From: an uncultured Eubacteriales bacterium
Lineage (GTDB): Bacteria > Bacillota > Clostridia > Lachnospirales > CAG-274
Direction: 5' to 3'
Assembly (NCBI GenBank): GCA_902497185.1
Contig: CABVEG010000057.1
Coordinates: 1-8,745, forward strand
Length of the DNA stretch: 8,745 bases
Part shown: positions 6,285 through 8,745 of the stretch, in pieces
Numbering within the stretch: position 1 is the first letter of the stretch
Layout: each line of letters opens with the position of its first letter
Translations under genes and position numbers: made by a program
The notes under the pieces: generated by a model
What the model was told of the DNA's origin: nothing
Database searches by the model: none
The model's input: only the letters and a program-made list of their open reading frames with translations

Positions 6285-7205
6285 ATGAATAAGCTTAAAT
6301 TAATTGTAGATGAAATAAGTAAGGTAGTTATAGGTAAAGAAAATGTCATTAAACTGCTTGTAGTTTCAATAACCGGAGGAGGGCATATACTCCTTGAGGA
6401 TATTCCGGGTGTGGGAAAAACTACTCTTGCCCTTGCTTTGTCAAAAACATTGGGGCTTGATTATAACAGAGTACAGTTTACACCTGATGTTATGCCAAGC
6501 GATATTATAGGATTTAATATGTATAATCAGAAAAGTCAGTCTTTTGAATATGTTGAGGGAGCTGCCATTTGTAACCTGTTTCTTGCCGATGAAATTAACA
6601 GAACATCATCTAAGACTCAGTCTGCACTTTTGGAGCTTATGGAAGAGGGAAAGTATACTGTTGAGGGAGTAACTAGGGAGCTGCCAAAACCTTTTGTAAC
6701 CATTGCTACACAAAATCCTTTTGGTTCGGCGGGAACACAAAGATTGCCTCAGTCACAAATTGAAAGATTTATGGTTAGAATGTCTATGGGTTATCCTGAT
6801 GCCGATGCTGAAATTGAAATTTTAAAGGGTGCTAAAAGCAATAAACTTAATGCTTTAAATAATATTATGACAAGCAGTGAGCTTTTGGAATATCAAAAAA
6901 TGGCGGAAGAATGTTTTGTTAAAGACAATATTTATAGATATATTGTGGATATAGTAAACGAAACAAGGAACAATCCATACATATCTATAGGAATAAGTCC
7001 GAGAGGAAGTATTGCAATATTAAAAATGGCAAGAGCAAATGCAATATTTAATGATAGGGACTATGTTGTTCAGCAGGATATTATTGATATAATTTCAGAA
7101 ACGGTTTCTCACAGAATTGAGTTAAGTGCAGAGGGCAGAGCAAAGGGGCTTAATGAAAAGCAGGTAATAGACGATATTATTAAAAAAGTTAAGGTCAAGG
7201 GATGA
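6285..7205 (+). CDS. MoxR-family AAA+ ATPase
   Basis: A cytoplasmic ATPase of the MoxR group, thought to act as a chaperone that helps mature or activate partner proteins, usually ones with vWA-like domains. The 306 residues are typical of the family. The Walker A motif is EDIPGVGKTT (38-47), Walker B is LFLADEINR (98-106), and sensor 1 is ATQNP (141-145). The segment QRLPQSQIERFMVR (152-165) is characteristic and probably holds the arginine finger. The sensor 2 region is SIGISPRGS (234-242). The start at 6285 is chosen because GGGAGG (6274-6279) lies five bases upstream; a frame seven codons longer would start without a ribosome site next to the promoter. Its stop lies 3 bp before the DUF58 gene, a pairing seen across many bacteria (MoxR-DUF58 modules). 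Confidence 0.93.
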   Translation: MNKLKLIVDEISKVVIGKENVIKLLVVSITGGGHILLEDIPGVGKTTLALALSKTLGLDYNRVQFTPDVMPSDIIGFNMYNQKSQSFEYVEGAAICNLFLADEINRTSSKTQSALLELMEEGKYTVEGVTRELPKPFVTIATQNPFGSAGTQRLPQSQIERFMVRMSMGYPDADAEIEILKGAKSNKLNALNNIMTSSELLEYQKMAEECFVKDNIYRYIVDIVNETRNNPYISIGISPRGSIAILKMARANAIFNDRDYVVQQDIIDIISETVSHRIELSAEGRAKGLNEKQVIDDIIKKVKVKG

Positions 7206-7208
7206 TAT

Positions 7209-8183
7209 ATGAAGTATTTAAAAATTATAGTATTTATATCGGTTTTTGCTGTTTTGCTGTATATGTCCGTATTTTTCAAAAGCTATTATATTCTCTTGGG
7301 CGCTTTTTGCTATGGGCTTATTATAGTTGCAGATATAATATTGTTTTTTGTTCCATTAGGTACTGTTGACGTTGAAATAAAAAGCAGCAAAACAAATTAC
7401 AAAAAGGGAGAAAAGGGTAAAATATATATAAAATTAAGAAACAGTAAACTGTTTCCCATTAACAAAGCGGAATTTGATGTTTTTTTTAAAAATAAGTTTT
7501 ATAATGCTGATAAAGTCAGTATAAAAACACCTTTGTCCATTTTACTGCCAAAAACCTTAACTGTACCGATAAATATGGAAAAATCAGGAGTGGTTTCTGT
7601 TTTTATTGATAGCATAAAATATAGTGATGCCTTTGGCATTTTAAGCAGAAAAATTAGTATAAACAGAGATTATTCGGTTATTGTTATGCCAAATAAAATT
7701 AATGCAGATATTGATTATTTTGGTGCAGCAGATTCTGATGAAATACCTGCGGTAAATGTATATTTAAGTAACAGTGGTGATGTAAGCGGTTATAAGGAAT
7801 ATGGGTCAGGTGACAGAACAAACAGTATTAATTGGAAACTTTTTGCAAGGACGGACAAGCTTTATGTCAGAGAATTTGAGAGAACAAGTGCAGATGAGGC
7901 AGTTGTACTTATGGATATGAATATTAATAATTTGGACAAGGCTATTGATATTATATACAGTATAGGTTATAAAAACGGTGTTTATACTCTCTTGTGGCTG
8001 CCCTGTGGTAATGAGGAATTTGAAAGCAGTTGTATTTCTGATGAAGAAACTCTTAATAATACTCTGTACAGAATTTATGATTCTGTTCCGGATACTGCTG
8101 TAAATAAAGGAATTGACACATACAAGAAAATGTACAGGGAAAATAAGGTGCTTTATGTAAGTGATAAAATGGAGTTATTGTAA
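7209..8183 (+). CDS. DUF58 family membrane protein, MoxR partner
   Basis: A 324-residue protein whose exact function is not established for the family; it is usually encoded next to MoxR ATPases and taken to be their client. Two N-terminal hydrophobic segments (about 4-23 and 27-48) anchor it, followed by a beta-rich region (about 52-135). The DUF58 signature spans 191-224: GYKEYGSGDR (194-203), INWKLFAR (207-214) and LYVREFE (218-224), matching the family's GxReYxxGDxxRxIDWxxxAR pattern. The vWA-like part after it begins LMDMNIN (234-240). The expected DxSxS metal site is not kept, and the protein ends about 100 residues later, so metal-dependent binding is doubtful. Its ATG follows the MoxR stop by 3 bp, with an AAGGG ribosome site inside the end of the MoxR gene. 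Its TAA stop overlaps the next ATG by one base (TAATG), a sign of coupled translation. Confidence 0.9.
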   Translation: MKYLKIIVFISVFAVLLYMSVFFKSYYILLGAFCYGLIIVADIILFFVPLGTVDVEIKSSKTNYKKGEKGKIYIKLRNSKLFPINKAEFDVFFKNKFYNADKVSIKTPLSILLPKTLTVPINMEKSGVVSVFIDSIKYSDAFGILSRKISINRDYSVIVMPNKINADIDYFGAADSDEIPAVNVYLSNSGDVSGYKEYGSGDRTNSINWKLFARTDKLYVREFERTSADEAVVLMDMNINNLDKAIDIIYSIGYKNGVYTLLWLPCGNEEFESSCISDEETLNNTLYRIYDSVPDTAVNKGIDTYKKMYRENKVLYVSDKMELL

Positions 8184-8745
8184 TGAAGGATAAAAATGTT
8201 GTAAACAATAAATCGGGTTTGGAAATTTTAAGACCCTATTCATCTTTAGGCGGTGGTATTTTTGCACTGCTTTTAAGAGGAATATTAAGCGCTGTATCTG
8301 CGCTTATGGTATTTAATTTAATATTTTATGGACTAAATATTGAATGTGATTATTCACTTATGGCTAAAATTATTTTTGGAACAAGTTTTGCTTTTACGCT
8401 TTTGCAGATAAATTCCATTGTGCTTATTGCTGGTTTGGGTTTTACCATATTTAAGTTTTACACATACATTTCAGACAATATTGAACTTATTAAAAATGGT
8501 TTTAAAACTATGGCAAACCAATGCTATCCTCTTATTTCAACAGCTTTAAATCTGCCTTCGGCAAACGGCTTTGATAACATTATGGCTGATACATATATGA
8601 CAGTCAATACTGTTACGGCTATATTGGGAGCAGTTATTGCAATTATTATAGTAATTGTTGTTGTTAAGCTAAATTCAAAAATTTTATATGCCTTAGGAAT
8701 ATCTTTTGTGTTTTCATTTCTAAGTTTTTTTAATTGCCAAATTAA
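8183..8745 (+). CDS. Multi-pass membrane protein, N-terminal 187 codons (cut by window edge)
   Basis: The frame opens at the ATG overlapping the DUF58 stop (TAATG at 8181-8185) and stays open to the window end. The protein begins MKDKNVVNNKSGLEILRPYS and then alternates hydrophobic segments at about 23-50, 62-95, 143-161 and 166-184. The region between about 97 and 142 is more polar. No catalytic motif is reached. In many MoxR-DUF58 operons the third gene encodes a membrane protein with a transglutaminase-like domain, and this could be its membrane part, but nothing in the visible residues proves it. A GGAG-containing stretch (8170-8174) within the end of the DUF58 gene could serve as the ribosome site. 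The coding call is firm on frame length, membrane pattern and coupling; the function is not. Confidence 0.8.
   Translation, partial: MKDKNVVNNKSGLEILRPYSSLGGGIFALLLRGILSAVSALMVFNLIFYGLNIECDYSLMAKIIFGTSFAFTLLQINSIVLIAGLGFTIFKFYTYISDNIELIKNGFKTMANQCYPLISTALNLPSANGFDNIMADTYMTVNTVTAILGAVIAIIIVIVVVKLNSKILYALGISFVFSFLSFFNCQI

Overview
This window looks like chromosomal DNA from an anaerobic, low-GC Gram-positive bacterium of the class Clostridia. The evidence is the AT-rich composition, strong AGGAGG-type ribosome sites, canonical sigma-A promoters, a HydE maturase for [FeFe]-hydrogenase, and a branched-chain aminotransferase and glutamyl-tRNA synthetase of clostridial type. Genus cannot be fixed from the sequence alone. 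Genes fill almost all of it and no stretch above 300 bases lacks one. I saw no RNA genes, insertion sequences, CRISPR array or attachment sites.

Bases 1-6162 are all read on the minus strand. From the right-hand end of that block, transcription starts at a strong promoter (6190-6218) and runs through three tightly packed genes. These are a membrane-anchored SGNH-hydrolase-like protein whose catalytic serine is replaced, a 146-residue single-pass membrane protein of unknown function, and gltX (glutamyl-tRNA synthetase). The run ends at a clear hairpin terminator (3149-3173). A separately promoted gene follows for a secreted protein with about eight GLUG-type repeats (1355-3025). After it come hydE (237-1253) and the first 50 codons of a branched-chain-amino-acid aminotransferase (1-150) with its own promoter.

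Bases 6285-8745 are read on the plus strand from a promoter placed back to back with the SGNH-gene promoter. This operon encodes a MoxR-type AAA+ ATPase, a DUF58 membrane protein and the first 187 codons of a multi-pass membrane protein. The first two are a classic pair. In many bacteria the pair is followed by a transglutaminase-like membrane protein, but the part of the third gene visible here is too short to confirm that.

The most interesting part is the divergent centre. Two envelope-facing gene sets share a 122-bp control region: a degenerate SGNH protein plus a small membrane protein on one side, and a MoxR/DUF58 chaperone-type module on the other. A joint role at the cell surface is a reasonable guess but is inference only. 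Two start codons were moved downstream of the longest open frame, for the GLUG protein and MoxR. In each case the longest frame would start without a ribosome site, while a good one precedes the internal ATG.
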